Shown: positions 1 through 10,845, counted from the stretch's first letter. The stretch is DNA of 40,678 nt from Actinomycetota bacterium (GCA_016208465.1 JACQXZ010000005.1:1-40678); one strand, 5' to 3'. A program made the numbers and translations. Notes: a model not told the origin generated them from the letters alone.

Positions 1-150
1 AAAAGTTCAAATTTCAAAATCCAAATATCAAATGAATGTCAAAATCCAAATTATTAAAAGTTTTAGTGATTTGAACTTTGGATTTCATTTGAACTTTGAG
101 CTTTGACATTTGAACTTAAAATTTCACTTGACCCCTTGAATCCTTTTGTT
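1..150. repeat. AT-rich fold-back repeat downstream of pyrD
   Basis: The left part is made of short words such as caaat and tcaaaatcc; the right part is made of their complements (atttgaac, tttggattt, tttgacatttgaac). The stretch can therefore fold into a long imperfect hairpin. It follows the pyrD stop codon, so it could end pyr transcription. It resembles the other fold-back repeats between genes in this window. No pyrF or pyrE is seen before the window edge. Confidence 0.6.
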
Positions 151-1071
151 TTAAACTTTCAATTTCCCAATCAATTCATCCATGCTCTTCATTCCTCTTT
201 CTTCCAGAAAAGTCTCCAGTCCATCGATTATTTCCACAGTAATTTTTGGATTGATAAAATTGGCTGTTCCCACTGCCACTGCGGTCGCGCCGGCAAGAAA
301 AAATTCTATAGCGTCTTCGAGACAACTGATTCCGCCCATTCCAATTATTGGAACATCAACAGTTCTCGCGACATCCCAAACCATTCTAAGAGCAATAGGC
401 TTAATCGCAGGCCCTGACAAACCACCCAGAGTAGTCGCAAGTCTTGGCCTGAAAGTCTTTACATCAATTGCCATTCCAAGAACAGAATTAATTAAAGAAA
501 GAGCATCCGCTCCTGCTTCAACAACAGCAGAGGCCACTTCGCATATATCCATTACATTGGGCGTCAGCTTAACAATTAAAGGCGCTTCCGCGACTGACTT
601 TGCTTTTTTGACTATTTTTGCCGCCATTTTAGGATCGGAACCAAAAATCATTCCTCCTTCTTTTACATTAGGACATGATATGTTTAATTCAATTCCGCTT
701 ATTCCATGAACTCCATTTATTCTTTCGATCACCCCAAGGTATTCTTCTATAGTGCTTCCGGCGACATTAACTATTACTGGAATTTTTTGTTTTCTTAAAA
801 AAGGAAGATCCTCTTCTACGAAATAATTTACACCTTTATTCTGAAGACCGATTGAGTTTAAAATTCCTGACGGAGTCTCGCAGATGCGCGGAGGAGGATT
901 ACCTTTTTTCTCTTTTAATGTTACGCCTTTAACAACAATAGCGCCGAGTCTGCTAATATCAATAAGTTTAGAATACTCACGACCGCTCGCGAATGTGCCC
1001 GAAGCAGTCATAAGCGGATTTTTCATTTTTATTCCCGCAATATCAACCGCCAGCCCCGACCTCAACTCCAA
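151..1071 (-). CDS. pyrD: Dihydroorotate dehydrogenase, class 1B catalytic subunit
   Basis: Oxidises dihydroorotate to orotate, the fourth step of de novo pyrimidine synthesis, in the cytoplasm with FMN. The 306 residues match the family length. The N-terminus carries the KNPLMTASGTF strand typical of class 1 enzymes. NISCPN, with Cys133 as the likely catalytic base, marks class 1B, where class 2 has Ser. The C-terminal GMGGI and GATAVAVGTA stretches bind the FMN phosphate. It overlaps pyrK by 10 bases, as expected for the PyrK-PyrD complex that passes electrons to NAD. The start is a TTG; a second in-frame TTG at 1065 has better spacing (7 nt) to the AGGTGG ribosome site, so the protein may be two residues shorter. 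Confidence 0.95.
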   Translation of the reverse strand: MELRSGLAVDIAGIKMKNPLMTASGTFASGREYSKLIDISRLGAIVVKGVTLKEKKGNPPPRICETPSGILNSIGLQNKGVNYFVEEDLPFLRKQKIPVIVNVAGSTIEEYLGVIERINGVHGISGIELNISCPNVKEGGMIFGSDPKMAAKIVKKAKSVAEAPLIVKLTPNVMDICEVASAVVEAGADALSLINSVLGMAIDVKTFRPRLATTLGGLSGPAIKPIALRMVWDVARTVDVPIIGMGGISCLEDAIEFFLAGATAVAVGTANFINPKITVEIIDGLETFLEERGMKSMDELIGKLKV

Positions 1072-1847
1072 ACCACCTCTTCAGCGTCAAAAACAGGTCC
1101 GTCAACACAAACTCGTTTATATTCAAAATCACCGTTGGTTTTCCCTTTTGTTTTACAGGCACAGCCAAGACACGCCCCAATACCGCAAGCCATTCTTTCA
1201 ACCATTGAAACCTCACAGGGTATTTTAAGCTCCTTTGAAATTTCCGCTGTTTTTCTTAAAACAGCCCTTGGACCGCAAGCATAAATTTGTTCAGGTTTAA
1301 CTGTATTTAATGCATTGTTTAATAAATCTGTAACAAAACCTTTCTGTCCGCAAGTTCCATCATCTGTGGAAACAAAAATTTTATAGGATATTCTTTTTAA
1401 ATCCATAAAGTAAAGAAGACGATCTTTGGTTGTTGCTCCAATCGCAACATATAATTTTACTTTTCTTTTAATAAGCTGATCTGATAAAAACACCAAAGGC
1501 GCGACTCCCATTCCTCCAACTACAAACATTACACTCTTTAAATTATCTCCTATTGAAAATCCTCTGCCAATTGGACCAAGAATATCCAAGGTCAAATGAG
1601 ATTTCGCCTCGGATAACCATCGGGTGCCTTTACCTACCACCTCAAACAAAAGCTCAAAAGTCTTGCCGTCAACGCGATGTATACTGAAAGGTCTTCTTAA
1701 AATAAAACTTTTGTCTTCCCCGCATTTCAAATGAACAAATTGGCCCGGAACCGCGTTTTCAGAAATTTCGGGGGAAAGAATTTTGATAGAATATATGTCT
1801 TTTGTAATTTTTTTTGACGCAATTACTTCGGCTTTAACTTCGAACAT
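1062..1847 (-). CDS. pyrK: Dihydroorotate dehydrogenase electron-transfer subunit
   Basis: Partner of PyrD: carries FAD and a [2Fe-2S] cluster and passes electrons from the PyrD flavin to NAD. The ferredoxin-reductase fold is visible: an FAD-binding RRPFSI at residues 51-56, a GGMGVAPL nucleotide loop in the middle, and a C-terminal cluster site with Cys221, Cys226, Cys229 and Cys247. The length of 261 is usual. The ATG follows an AGAGGT ribosome site. Its 3' end overlaps pyrD. It is separated from carB by about 210 bases of fold-back repeat, so the operon is interrupted by repeat DNA here, though all genes remain in one direction. Confidence 0.95.
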   Translation of the reverse strand: MFEVKAEVIASKKITKDIYSIKILSPEISENAVPGQFVHLKCGEDKSFILRRPFSIHRVDGKTFELLFEVVGKGTRWLSEAKSHLTLDILGPIGRGFSIGDNLKSVMFVVGGMGVAPLVFLSDQLIKRKVKLYVAIGATTKDRLLYFMDLKRISYKIFVSTDDGTCGQKGFVTDLLNNALNTVKPEQIYACGPRAVLRKTAEISKELKIPCEVSMVERMACGIGACLGCACKTKGKTNGDFEYKRVCVDGPVFDAEEVVWS

Positions 1848-1917
1848 TTTTACCTCTTGATTTACTTAGCCCAAACAAACCGGAATAAAAACCAAGAACC
1901 TCAGGCAATAATTACCC

Positions 1918-2095
1918 ACAAACTCAAAATTCAAAATGCAAAACTCAAAACTACAACGTAAAGGTCAAAACTAGTCAGACTCTGTCAGCCAGCAACAAAT
2001 ATTGTATAATTTTATCCTCCACTATCGACTTTAGCAGTTTTAAATTTTTACTTGTAGTTTTAACTTTTGAGCTTTGACTTTTGAGTTACCTTCAT
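1918..2095. repeat. AT-rich fold-back repeat between carB and pyrK
   Basis: The left arm (aaactcaaaattcaaaatgcaaa) and right arm (ttttgagctttgacttttgagtt) are complementary in style and roughly in sequence, giving a long imperfect hairpin around a non-repetitive centre at about 1970-2040. The right arm encodes the last residues of CarB (around [10 protein letters not shown]), so the repeat has supplied the gene end. Confidence 0.6.
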
Positions 2096-5000
2096 ATCTT
2101 CCCCGCTTTTCCTATGATATTCTTGAATACATTTAACAGAAAATTCACTTTCTAAAACTGCCTCAATTCCCTGAATGGCCGCTAGCGCGCCTGAGATTGT
2201 AGTAATACAAGGAATTCCTTTTGTTACTGACGCTGTCCGGATATAATATCCCTCAGAACGCGGTTCTTTCCCGTAAGGAGTATTGATAATTAAATCTATC
2301 TGACCATTCTTGATTAAATCAATTATATTAGGCCTACCTTCCCTGACTTTTAAAACTTCAGAAACTTTGATATTATTATAAGTTAAAATATCCCCCGTTC
2401 CGCTTGTCGCGATAATCTTAAAACCAAGCTCTGAAAATTTACGCGCAATTTGAACAACCGCTTTTTTGTCCTTATCGCAAACACTTATAAAAACTGTTCC
2501 TTTAAGAGGCAGTTCCTGACTGGCGCCCATTTCAGCTTTGGCAAAAGCTTTTCCGAAATTAACATCTATCCCCATAACCTCTCCGGTGGATTTCATTTCA
2601 GGGCCAAGCACAATATCACCTTCGGGAAAACGGCTAAAAGGCAAAACAGCTTCCTTAATTGCAACATGATTAAAGCTTTTAACTTTGCCCACTCCCAATT
2701 CCTTAAGTTTTTTGCCAGCCATCACAAGTGAAGCTATCTTGGCGAGAGGAAGACCGGTTGCTTTGCTGACAAAAGGAACTGTTCGCGATGCCCGCGGATT
2801 CACTTCTAAAACATAAACAATATTATCTTTAACCGCATATTGAATATTCAACAAACCAATCACTTTTAATTCTTTTGCAAGTTTTCTTGTCTGATCTTCT
2901 ATGGTGTTTATAATATCTTTACTTAAAGTATACGGAGGAATTACGCAGGCGCTGTCGCCCGAATGAATCCCCGCTTCCTCAATGTGTTCCATAATGCCGC
3001 CAATATATAAATCGTCGCCGTCAAAAATCGCGTCAACGTCAATTTCTATAGCGCCTTCCAAAAATTTGTCAATTAAAATGGGATGTTCAGAAGAAGCCTT
3101 GACCGCGGATGTGATGTATTTTTCAAGCATATCCTCTGAATAAACAATTTCCATCGCCCTTCCGCCTAAAACATAAGAAGGACGAACCAAAACAGGATAA
3201 CCAATCTGAGAGGCTGCGTTTCTTGCTTCCTCATAAGAAGTCGCGGTTCCGTTGGGCGATTGATTTATCCCAAGATTTTTTAAAAGATGACCAAATTTTT
3301 TCCTGTCTTCCGCCAAGTCGATACTTTCAGGAGATGTCCCCAAAATTTTTACTCCGGCTTTCTCTAGCGGGACTGCCAGCTTTAATGGTGTCTGCCCGCC
3401 AAACTGAACAATCACGCCAACAGGTTTTTCCACCTCAATAATATTCATTACATCCTCAAACGTAAGAGGCTCAAAATAAAGACGGTCTGAAGTATCATAA
3501 TCTGTGCTGACCGTTTCAGGATTACAATTGACCATTATTGTTTCAAAACCATTTTCTCTAAGAGCAAAAGAAGCATGCACACAACAATAATCAAATTCAA
3601 TCCCCTGACCAATTCTGTTAGGTCCTCCTCCAAGAATAACTATTTTGGGCTTGGTTGTCTCAACTGTTTCATTCTCAACTTCATAGGTTGAATAATAATA
3701 AGGGGTGTAAGCTTCAAATTCAGCGGCGCAGGTATCCACCGTCTTAAAAGTTGGAATAATATTTGATTTTTCACGTCTTTCCCTTACCGAATGTTCATCA
3801 CAATTTAATAAATGGGCTAATTGAATATCCGAAAAACCATATTGTTTTGCCTTTTTTAGCATCTCGTCCGAAATTGTCCTGATTGTCTCTTTGGAAATTT
3901 CTTTTTCTTTTAAATAAATTTCTTTAATGTTATTCAAAAACCATTTATCAATCTTGGTTATTTCATTTATCTCATCGAGACTTATTCCTTTTTCAATGGC
4001 GTATTTAATATAAAACACCCTGTCCTGATTTGGTGAACTAAGCTTTTGGTATAACTTATCGTCTTCTATCTCGTCGCGTCCGTCCGCGCCTAATCCATAT
4101 CTGTCAATTTCCAGAGAACGAATTGCTTTTTGAAGAGACTCTTTAAAGGTGCGGCCAATCGACATTGCCTCGCCAACAGATTTCATCTTCGTGGTAAGGG
4201 TTGTATCTGTTTCCGGAAATTTTTCAAAAGCCCAACGGGGCATTTTAACAACAACATAATCAATCGTAGGCTCAAATGAAGCTGGTGTTTCTTTTGTTAT
4301 ATCGTTTGGAATCTCGTCAAGCGTGTAACCAACTGCCAGTTTAGCCGCAATCTTGGCAATCGGAAAACCTGTTGCTTTGGAAGCAAGAGCCGAACTTCTT
4401 GAAACGCGCGGGTTCATTTCAATAACAGCCAATTCTCCATCTTTTGGATTTACCGCAAACTGAATATTGGAGCCGCCTGTTTCGACACCAATTTCCCTCA
4501 TAATCGCAATGGACGCGTCTCTTAACTGTTGATATTCTTTATCTGTGAGAGTCTGAGCAGGCGCAACTGTTATGCTGTCTCCTGTATGAACACCCATTGG
4601 ATCAAAATTCTCAATCGAACAAACTATTACTACGTTATCTTTCAGATCGCGCATAACCTCGAGTTCGTATTCTTTCCATCCAATTACTGACTCTTCAATT
4701 AAAATTTCGCTAATTGGACTAATGGAGAGACCTGCCGCCGCTAAATCAGTAAATTCATCCATATTCCAGACAATGCTTCCACCTGTCCCGCCGAGGGTAA
4801 AGCTTGGCCGAATAACCAAAGGAAACCCTATCTTCGATGCAGTCTGATGCGCTTCGTCAAGATTATAAGCAAACCCACTGCGTGGAACCTTGAGACCAAT
4901 TTTCTGCATTGCCTGCTTGAACAAATTTCGATCTTCCGCTTTTTGAATTGCCTCTAATTTTGCGCCAATTAATTCAACGTTGTACTTTTCAAGAACACCG

Positions 5001-5314
5001 CTTTTTGCAAGACTGACTGCAATGTTTAGTCCGGTCTGACCGCCCAGCGTAGGAAGCAATGCATCTGGCTTTTCAATAGCAATTATTTTCTTAACAATAT
5101 CTGGTGTGATTGGTTCAATGTAAGTTCTGTCCGCAAATTCCGGATCAGTCATTATAGTTGCAGGGTTACTGTTAACCAGTACAACTTCAAAACCATCTTC
5201 TTTTAAAACTTTACAGGCTTGAGTTCCAGAATAATCAAACTCACAAGCCTGACCAATAATAATTGGTCCAGACCCAATCAGCAAAATCTTATTTATATCA
5301 TTTCGTCGCGGCAT
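2060..5314 (-). CDS. carB: Carbamoyl-phosphate synthase large subunit
   Basis: Makes carbamoyl phosphate from bicarbonate, ATP and ammonia channelled from CarA, feeding pyrimidines (and arginine). From the ATG at 5314 it is 1084 residues, close to the usual 1070. Both homologous ATP-grasp halves are visible, each beginning with the nucleotide-binding style GSGPIIIGQ or [15 protein letters not shown], with the [10 protein letters not shown] and [12 protein letters not shown] partners. The C-terminal MGS-like regulatory domain begins near [12 protein letters not shown]. The frame is open for 43 more codons upstream, but those lie in a repeat and encode a hydrophobic stretch unlike CarB, so MPRRNDINK is the likely start. 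No strong ribosome site precedes it. The last ten or so residues come from the downstream repeat. Confidence 0.96.
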   Translation of the reverse strand: MPRRNDINKILLIGSGPIIIGQACEFDYSGTQACKVLKEDGFEVVLVNSNPATIMTDPEFADRTYIEPITPDIVKKIIAIEKPDALLPTLGGQTGLNIAVSLAKSGVLEKYNVELIGAKLEAIQKAEDRNLFKQAMQKIGLKVPRSGFAYNLDEAHQTASKIGFPLVIRPSFTLGGTGGSIVWNMDEFTDLAAAGLSISPISEILIEESVIGWKEYELEVMRDLKDNVVIVCSIENFDPMGVHTGDSITVAPAQTLTDKEYQQLRDASIAIMREIGVETGGSNIQFAVNPKDGELAVIEMNPRVSRSSALASKATGFPIAKIAAKLAVGYTLDEIPNDITKETPASFEPTIDYVVVKMPRWAFEKFPETDTTLTTKMKSVGEAMSIGRTFKESLQKAIRSLEIDRYGLGADGRDEIEDDKLYQKLSSPNQDRVFYIKYAIEKGISLDEINEITKIDKWFLNNIKEIYLKEKEISKETIRTISDEMLKKAKQYGFSDIQLAHLLNCDEHSVRERREKSNIIPTFKTVDTCAAEFEAYTPYYYSTYEVENETVETTKPKIVILGGGPNRIGQGIEFDYCCVHASFALRENGFETIMVNCNPETVSTDYDTSDRLYFEPLTFEDVMNIIEVEKPVGVIVQFGGQTPLKLAVPLEKAGVKILGTSPESIDLAEDRKKFGHLLKNLGINQSPNGTATSYEEARNAASQIGYPVLVRPSYVLGGRAMEIVYSEDMLEKYITSAVKASSEHPILIDKFLEGAIEIDVDAIFDGDDLYIGGIMEHIEEAGIHSGDSACVIPPYTLSKDIINTIEDQTRKLAKELKVIGLLNIQYAVKDNIVYVLEVNPRASRTVPFVSKATGLPLAKIASLVMAGKKLKELGVGKVKSFNHVAIKEAVLPFSRFPEGDIVLGPEMKSTGEVMGIDVNFGKAFAKAEMGASQELPLKGTVFISVCDKDKKAVVQIARKFSELGFKIIATSGTGDILTYNNIKVSEVLKVREGRPNIIDLIKNGQIDLIINTPYGKEPRSEGYYIRTASVTKGIPCITTISGALAAIQGIEAVLESEFSVKCIQEYHRKSGEDMKVTQKSKLKS

Positions 5315-5334
5315 TAATGTCTTCTTTCTTAACT

Positions 5335-5530
5335 GAGTTAAAATTAATAAATCCAAATAATAACATTCAAAATTAGAAAATAAATTAAAAATGAAATATA
5401 AAAAATTAAAAATACATATCAAAATGAAAAAATTGTAATGCAAAATCCAGGTTTAAGTATTCATTTTTGAATTTTAACTTGTCATTTTAAGTTCCTTCGC
5501 TTTGCTCAGGACAAGTTTTATTTTTGACTT
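5335..5530. repeat. Fold-back repeat, family A, upstream of carB
   Basis: Contains the family block aaaaatacatatcaaaatg, followed by the complementary-style arm attcatttttgaatttt and aacttgtcatttt. The same blocks recur near 14230, 14840, 18690 and 19290. Inside the right arm is a short GC-richer insert, ccttcgctttgctcagg. It fills the gap between the stress-protein gene and carB. Confidence 0.7.
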
Positions 5531-5590
5531 TAAAACTTATTGGCGCTTCTCTCGTCTCCAAAAATATACCAATACCTATAAACATTAAAA

Positions 5591-6481
5591 CTAACTATTA
5601 GACTCAAGACAAACATCTTTTTCATGAACAACCAAAGCTGGTTTTTCCCCGATTCTTACCACGTCAAGCGAAACAGTGCCAACCAGCCATTCTGTCACCA
5701 GACTCTTACCATGAGAACCCATTAAAATTAACGAAACATTCTCTTTTTCTGAAATTTCTATTATTTCATGAAGCGGATTACTTATTTTTAAAATAGTCTT
5801 AACATTAAAACCATCATCAACCAGTCTTTTTTTAATTTTCTTCAATCTTTCCTTGCATATTCTCTCTAATTCTTCTTTTTCTTTTTCTGTTTCAAGACGC
5901 TTGGTATCAATTACATGTAGTATTACTACCTCTTCGATCCCTTTATTTTTTAACTTATGAACGTACTCTAACGCCTTTTCGGAACACTCTGAAAAATCAG
6001 TTGGAATCACAACTTTTCTAAATATATCTGCGGCAAAATTTTCAAGCTGTCCCTTTTTTTCCATTTCATCCAAAACTTCTTCCTTAATCAAAAGAACAGG
6101 AGTTTTAGCTTCTCTTCCTATTCTTTCAGAAACACTTCCCAATAAAAGTTCCTCTATTAAACGTTTACCATGTGAGCAGGCAACGATTAACGAAATATTT
6201 TCTTCTTCTGCCATACTCAATATCTCTTCATGGGGTATACCCTCCATGGCAAAAGTTTTAACCTCTATTCCTAAATCATCAAAAATCTCCTTTCGCTCTT
6301 TTAGTTTTGTTTGAATTTTTTTATTACGACTTGAAGCAACAGGATACTCCACCCCTCTAACGTCGATTATATGAACTAAAACAACTTTCTCCAATCCAAG
6401 TTTTTTAAATCCTCTGGTAAATCGTAAAATCTTATCTGTTTCAGCAGAAAAATCTATTGGTATTAAAACCCTACCTACCAT
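5591..6481 (-). CDS. Tandem universal stress protein (two UspA domains)
   Basis: Cytoplasmic nucleotide-binding stress protein of the UspA family. Two domains are fused: about residues 1-135 (starting VGRVLIPIDFS) and 155-290 (starting RKVVIPTDFSECS). The second has the full ATP-binding signature G254-x2-G257-x9-G267-T268. The first has Cys102 where the first glycine should be (C-SH-G105-x9-G115-S), so its ATP binding may differ. A strong AAGGAGG site precedes the ATG. The gene sits between carA and carB, which are normally adjacent, and runs in the same direction. What it does for pyrimidine synthesis, if anything, is unknown. The family assignment is firm; the substrate is not. Confidence 0.9.
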   Translation of the reverse strand: MVGRVLIPIDFSAETDKILRFTRGFKKLGLEKVVLVHIIDVRGVEYPVASSRNKKIQTKLKERKEIFDDLGIEVKTFAMEGIPHEEILSMAEEENISLIVACSHGKRLIEELLLGSVSERIGREAKTPVLLIKEEVLDEMEKKGQLENFAADIFRKVVIPTDFSECSEKALEYVHKLKNKGIEEVVILHVIDTKRLETEKEKEELERICKERLKKIKKRLVDDGFNVKTILKISNPLHEIIEISEKENVSLILMGSHGKSLVTEWLVGTVSLDVVRIGEKPALVVHEKDVCLESNS

Positions 6482-6553
6482 TCTGAATTCCTCCTTTTTG
6501 CTTATTATATTTCAGTTCTGTTTCAAATTTTTACTTGCGGTTTCCATCACCCA

Positions 6554-7675
6554 TTACCTAATTTTCATTAAATCAATAAATTGTTCAAATAAATACAGCG
6601 AATCATGGGGTCCCGGTGAAGATTCAGGATGATATTGAACAGAAAAAGCTGGAACATCAAAACATTTTATTCCTTCTATTGTATTATCATTTAAGTTAAT
6701 ATGAGTTACTTTTACTCTGCTTGTTTCGGTTTCTACTATTTTGCCTAAATCATCAATATGTACGGCAAACCCATGATTTTGCGCAGTGATTTCAATTTTT
6801 TCAGTTTCAAGATTTTTAACCGGATGATTCCCGCCATGATGACCAAACTTCAATTTATAAGTTTTTAACCCCAAGGCAAGACTTAAAATCTGATGTCCCA
6901 GACAAATACCAAAAATTGGTTTTCTGCCAATCAATTCTTTAACTATTTCTATCACGTAAGGAACACCTTCGGGATCGCCGGGGCCATTAGAAAGAAATAT
7001 GCCATCTGGATTTAACTTTAAAATTTCTTCAGCGCTTGTATCCGCGGGAACAACCTCGACCTGACAATTAAATCCTAAAAGTGATCTTAAAATATTCAGC
7101 TTGATTCCAAAATCGAACGCGGCAACTTTGAATTTTACCGCGCCGTCTAGCGGCTTCCGCGTGTATGACTCAGAGGTGGTAACATCCTTAACCATATCTT
7201 TTCCGATTAAACCCGGTAAAGCTTTTGTTTTTTTAATCAGACTTTCTTTATCCAAATCAACAGAGGAGACAATGCCCTTCATCGCGCCGTAACTCCTGAT
7301 GTGACGGGTAAGCATACGGGTATCGATTCCCTGAATGCCAACAATTCCAAAATCAGTCAAAAATTTATCAAGAGATGTCGAAGCTTTCCAGTTGCTATAA
7401 ATATCTGAGGCTTCTCTTACAATAAATCCCTCTGCAAAAGATGCTCTTGATTCATAATCATCAGAATTAACCCCATAATTTCCTATTAACGGATAAGTCA
7501 TTGTGACAATCTGGCCGGCGTAAGATGGATCCGTCAAAATCTCCTGATAGCCGGTCATGCTTGTATTAAAAACAACTTCGCCGCCTGTTTCTCCTATTTC
7601 CCCAAAACTTTTACCTTCCAAAACCAATCCGTCTTCCAACGCAAGAAAACATGGTTTATTCTTAGACTTTGTCAT
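6554..7675 (-). CDS. carA: Carbamoyl-phosphate synthase small (glutaminase) subunit
   Basis: Hydrolyses glutamine and passes ammonia to CarB. From the ATG at 7675 it is 373 residues, normal for the family. The N-terminal CPSase domain has VVFNTSMTGYQEILTDPSY, and the C-terminal class I glutaminase has the nucleophile Cys258 (GICLGHQ) and the His349/Glu351 pair (YHPES). The frame stays open for seven more codons to a TTG, but the ATG has an AGGAAGG site just upstream and is preferred. It begins just after the pyrC stop, consistent with translational coupling. Confidence 0.95.
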   Translation of the reverse strand: MTKSKNKPCFLALEDGLVLEGKSFGEIGETGGEVVFNTSMTGYQEILTDPSYAGQIVTMTYPLIGNYGVNSDDYESRASFAEGFIVREASDIYSNWKASTSLDKFLTDFGIVGIQGIDTRMLTRHIRSYGAMKGIVSSVDLDKESLIKKTKALPGLIGKDMVKDVTTSESYTRKPLDGAVKFKVAAFDFGIKLNILRSLLGFNCQVEVVPADTSAEEILKLNPDGIFLSNGPGDPEGVPYVIEIVKELIGRKPIFGICLGHQILSLALGLKTYKLKFGHHGGNHPVKNLETEKIEITAQNHGFAVHIDDLGKIVETETSRVKVTHINLNDNTIEGIKCFDVPAFSVQYHPESSPGPHDSLYLFEQFIDLMKIR

Positions 7676-7685
7676 AGAATCCTTC

Positions 7686-8960
7686 CTATTCTTCAAAAAC
7701 TACTTTTCCGTCAACAATAGTATAAATTACTTTCCCTTCCAGCTCTCTGCCTTTAAATGGTGAATTACTGCTTTTGGAAATAAAATCCTCCACTTTAAAT
7801 TTTCTTTTCTCGTCAATTACGGTCAGATCTGCTGGTGAACCTTCTTTGATACCGCTTTTTACGCCAATTATAGAAGCTGGCTTTGTGCTTAAAGCTTCGA
7901 TTAACCCTGAAAAAGAAAGAAGTTTCTTCTTCACAAGCTCCGTAAACAAAACCGAAAAAGCAGTTTCCAGACCAATTACTCCAAAAGGAGCAAGATCAAA
8001 TTCTTTTTCCTTCTCAGATAAAGTATGAGGAGCGTGATCTGTGGCAACCACATCAATGGTTCCATCTGCCAGCGCTTCTATTAATGCTTCTATATCTTTT
8101 TTCGAGCGAAGAGGCGGATTTACCTTCCCGCTTGTATCAAAATTTCTTAAATATTCATCGTTTAAAGTCAAATGATGCGGCGTTGCTTCACAAGTTACTT
8201 TTAATCCATCATTTTTTGCTTTTCTTATAATATCAACAGACTCCGATGCGCTTGTATGGGCTATATGAATTCTGCCGCCTGTAAGACTAAGTAAAGAAAT
8301 ATCTCTTGCCACCATAATCTCTTCTGCCTGAGAAGGCATCCCTTTAAGACCAAGCGCCGTTGACCAGTAACCCTCATTTATTTGTCCATCCCGGGTTAAA
8401 TTTTTATCTTCCGAATGAACCATCAAAGGCAAATCAAACATTTTGCTGTATTCAAGCGCCCGCCGCATTAAGCGGCTGTCCATTACCGATTCTCCATCAT
8501 CAGAAAAACCAACAACTCCGGCATCGGCTAAGTCAGCCATTTCGGCTAACTCCCTACCGTTTAATCCCTTTGTAATTGCCCCAACAGGGAATACCTTTAC
8601 AATTCCTTCGCTTCTTGCCTTCTCTTTAATAAAATCAACAACAGATTTATTATCAACTACCGGATTTGTATTAGGCATACAACAAATTGATGTAAAACCG
8701 CCTTTCGCGGCAGCCCGTGTGCCAGTAGCAATAGTTTCTTCGTCCTCCCTGCCCGGTTCTCTCAAATGCGTATGTAAATCAACAAATCCGGGAGCCACAA
8801 TTAATCCCTTGGCATCAATTGCATTAATTCCTTTTTTTAAAGTCTCGCCCAAATCTTTTCCAACTGATTTTATTAAACCATCTTTTATATAAATATCCTT
8901 AACGCTGTTTTGTTTATTCGAAGGATCAACCAGTTTCCCGCCTTTAATCAACAGCTCCAC
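7686..8960 (-). CDS. pyrC: Dihydroorotase
   Basis: Zinc amidohydrolase closing carbamoyl-aspartate to dihydroorotate, third step of the pathway. The metal site His63/His65 is in DLHTHLREPG, and TDHAPH supplies the later catalytic Asp region. The 424-residue length and the ETIATGTRAAAKGGFT stretch are typical of the class I (Bacillus-like) enzyme. I chose the GTG at 8960 because AGGAGGAGG lies 8 nt upstream; a longer frame from a TTG at 8981 would place the ribosome site inside the gene. It overlaps the end of pyrB by 17 bases, so the two are probably coupled. Confidence 0.95.
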   Translation of the reverse strand: MELLIKGGKLVDPSNKQNSVKDIYIKDGLIKSVGKDLGETLKKGINAIDAKGLIVAPGFVDLHTHLREPGREDEETIATGTRAAAKGGFTSICCMPNTNPVVDNKSVVDFIKEKARSEGIVKVFPVGAITKGLNGRELAEMADLADAGVVGFSDDGESVMDSRLMRRALEYSKMFDLPLMVHSEDKNLTRDGQINEGYWSTALGLKGMPSQAEEIMVARDISLLSLTGGRIHIAHTSASESVDIIRKAKNDGLKVTCEATPHHLTLNDEYLRNFDTSGKVNPPLRSKKDIEALIEALADGTIDVVATDHAPHTLSEKEKEFDLAPFGVIGLETAFSVLFTELVKKKLLSFSGLIEALSTKPASIIGVKSGIKEGSPADLTVIDEKRKFKVEDFISKSSNSPFKGRELEGKVIYTIVDGKVVFEE

Positions 8961-9885
8961 TAACCAAACCTCCTCCTGCAAGAAGATAAAGAACAGCCAT
9001 TCTTACTGCGATTCCGCTTGCCACTTGTTGAGTAATGATGCTTTCCGGCATCTCGGTGATATCTCCTGATATTTCTATATCGCGATTAATCGGGCCGGGG
9101 TGCATTATTACAACATTTTCTTTTGCCATTTTTAATCTTTCTTTGTTTAAACAGAAAAGCCGCGCGTATTCACCAATAGAGGGGAAAAAACTTTCTGTCT
9201 GACGTTCCAACTGGAGCCTTAAAAGATAAATCACATCAATTTCAGGAATTACTTCATCAAAATTATATCTAATATTAACACCCAAAGATTCAAATTCAGG
9301 GGGAACAAGCGTCGGCGGAGCTATAACTGAAATTTTTGCTCCCATTTTCTTAAAAGCAAAAATATTGGAACGCGCCACTCTGCTATGAGCAACATCGCCA
9401 ACTATTCCTATATGCAGATTCTCTATTTTCTTAAGTTTTTCCCTTACTGTATAAAGATCAAGCAATGCTTGGGTTGGATGTTCGTGCGCGCCGTCTCCAG
9501 CGTTAATTATGCGAGCATCCGTCCACTTGGCTAACAATTCAGAAGAACCGGCAAAAGAATGCCTCATCACAATAATATCTATGCCCATTGCGGTCAGCGT
9601 TTTAGCTGTGTCTTTCAGGCTTTCACCTTTTTTTATCGCGCTTGAATCTGATGATATATTAACCACATCGGCGCTTAAACGTTTGGCGGCCAGTTCAAAA
9701 GATATTCTTGTTCTTGTGCTTGGCTCAAGAAACAAATTAACAATTGTTTTTCCTCTAAGTGTGGGAACTTTTTTAATTGCCCTTTTTGATATTTCCTCAA
9801 AATATTTTGCTGTGTCCAATACAAGATTGATGTCATCATTCGTTAAATCTTTTATGCTAAGTAAATTTGTCACAGAGAGACTCAT
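8944..9885 (-). CDS. pyrB: Aspartate carbamoyltransferase catalytic subunit
   Basis: Condenses carbamoyl phosphate with aspartate, the committed step. The carbamoyl-phosphate loop PSTRTR is at residues 55-60, and HPTQALLDLYT lies in the middle, both diagnostic. The length of 313 is usual. The ATG at 9885 has GGGGTGA 7 nt upstream; an in-frame GTG four codons earlier (9897) is part of that ribosome site and less likely. No pyrI regulatory subunit is nearby, consistent with the unregulated trimer of Gram-positive bacteria. It starts 18 bases after the pyrR stop. Confidence 0.95.
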   Translation of the reverse strand: MSLSVTNLLSIKDLTNDDINLVLDTAKYFEEISKRAIKKVPTLRGKTIVNLFLEPSTRTRISFELAAKRLSADVVNISSDSSAIKKGESLKDTAKTLTAMGIDIIVMRHSFAGSSELLAKWTDARIINAGDGAHEHPTQALLDLYTVREKLKKIENLHIGIVGDVAHSRVARSNIFAFKKMGAKISVIAPPTLVPPEFESLGVNIRYNFDEVIPEIDVIYLLRLQLERQTESFFPSIGEYARLFCLNKERLKMAKENVVIMHPGPINRDIEISGDITEMPESIITQQVASGIAVRMAVLYLLAGGGLVSGAVD

Positions 9886-9903
9886 TCTATCTATCACCCC
9901 AAC

Positions 9904-10515
<612 letters not shown>

Positions 10516-10557
10516 TTATTGTGTCTATTCTATTATTCATAATTTATTTGCCCTTGC

Positions 10558-10573
10558 TAGCCTCGCCGGACTA
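10558..10573 (-). promoter_or_regulatory. PyrR-binding loop in pyr leader RNA
   Basis: The minus strand reads TAGTCCGGCGAGGCTA. The inner 14 bases fit the known PyrR anti-antiterminator consensus ARUCCNGNGAGGYU at every position. It lies between the promoter and the attenuator. Confidence 0.92.
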
Positions 10574-10591
10574 CATTTAAAGGTTAAATTG

Positions 10592-10620
10592 ATAATAACA
10601 AATTTTTCCAAAAACGTCAA
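10592..10620 (-). promoter_or_regulatory. Sigma-70-type promoter of the pyr operon
   Basis: TTGACG (10620-10615) and TATTAT (10597-10592) are separated by exactly 17 bases, upstream of the PyrR-binding loop. Transcription would start near 10585, giving a leader of about 140 nt. Confidence 0.8.
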
Positions 10621-10624
10621 CTTG

Positions 10625-10845
10625 ATAAAAGTCACAAGTCACAAGTCACAAGTAATAAAAGAATTTTCCTATATATTTAAATTAATTCTAAGCTTAAAAC
10701 TTTTTTCCTTTAAATTTTTATAAATTTATAAAAAAAGGGCAATAGGCGAGGGGCTAGGGGCAATGGGATGAGTATCTAAACTTTCAATCCAACCTATATC
10801 CTATAGCCTATCGCCTCTAACCTCTTGCCTATAACTAAATTTCAA
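10625..10845. repeat. Gap between pyr promoter and M23 gene: tandem heptamer and purine-rich fold-back
   Basis: Holds three direct copies of the heptamer tcacaag (about 10635-10655). Farther left is an imperfect inverted repeat: ggcaataggcgaggggctagggg (near 10738-10760) against tagcctatcgcctctaacctcttgcc (near 10804-10830). The latter could end transcription of the M23 gene or be a decayed repeat. No gene is seen. Confidence 0.5.

Noticed and set aside
103-709. Plus-strand open frames over pyrD (and similar ones over most other genes)
   Set aside because: They are antisense shadows of a well-supported minus-strand gene, with no ribosome site or recognisable domain.
10630-10655. tcacaag tandem repeats as an operator or iteron set
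   Set aside because: Only three heptamers, upstream of the -35, with no initiator gene; similar words at 40580 are imperfect.
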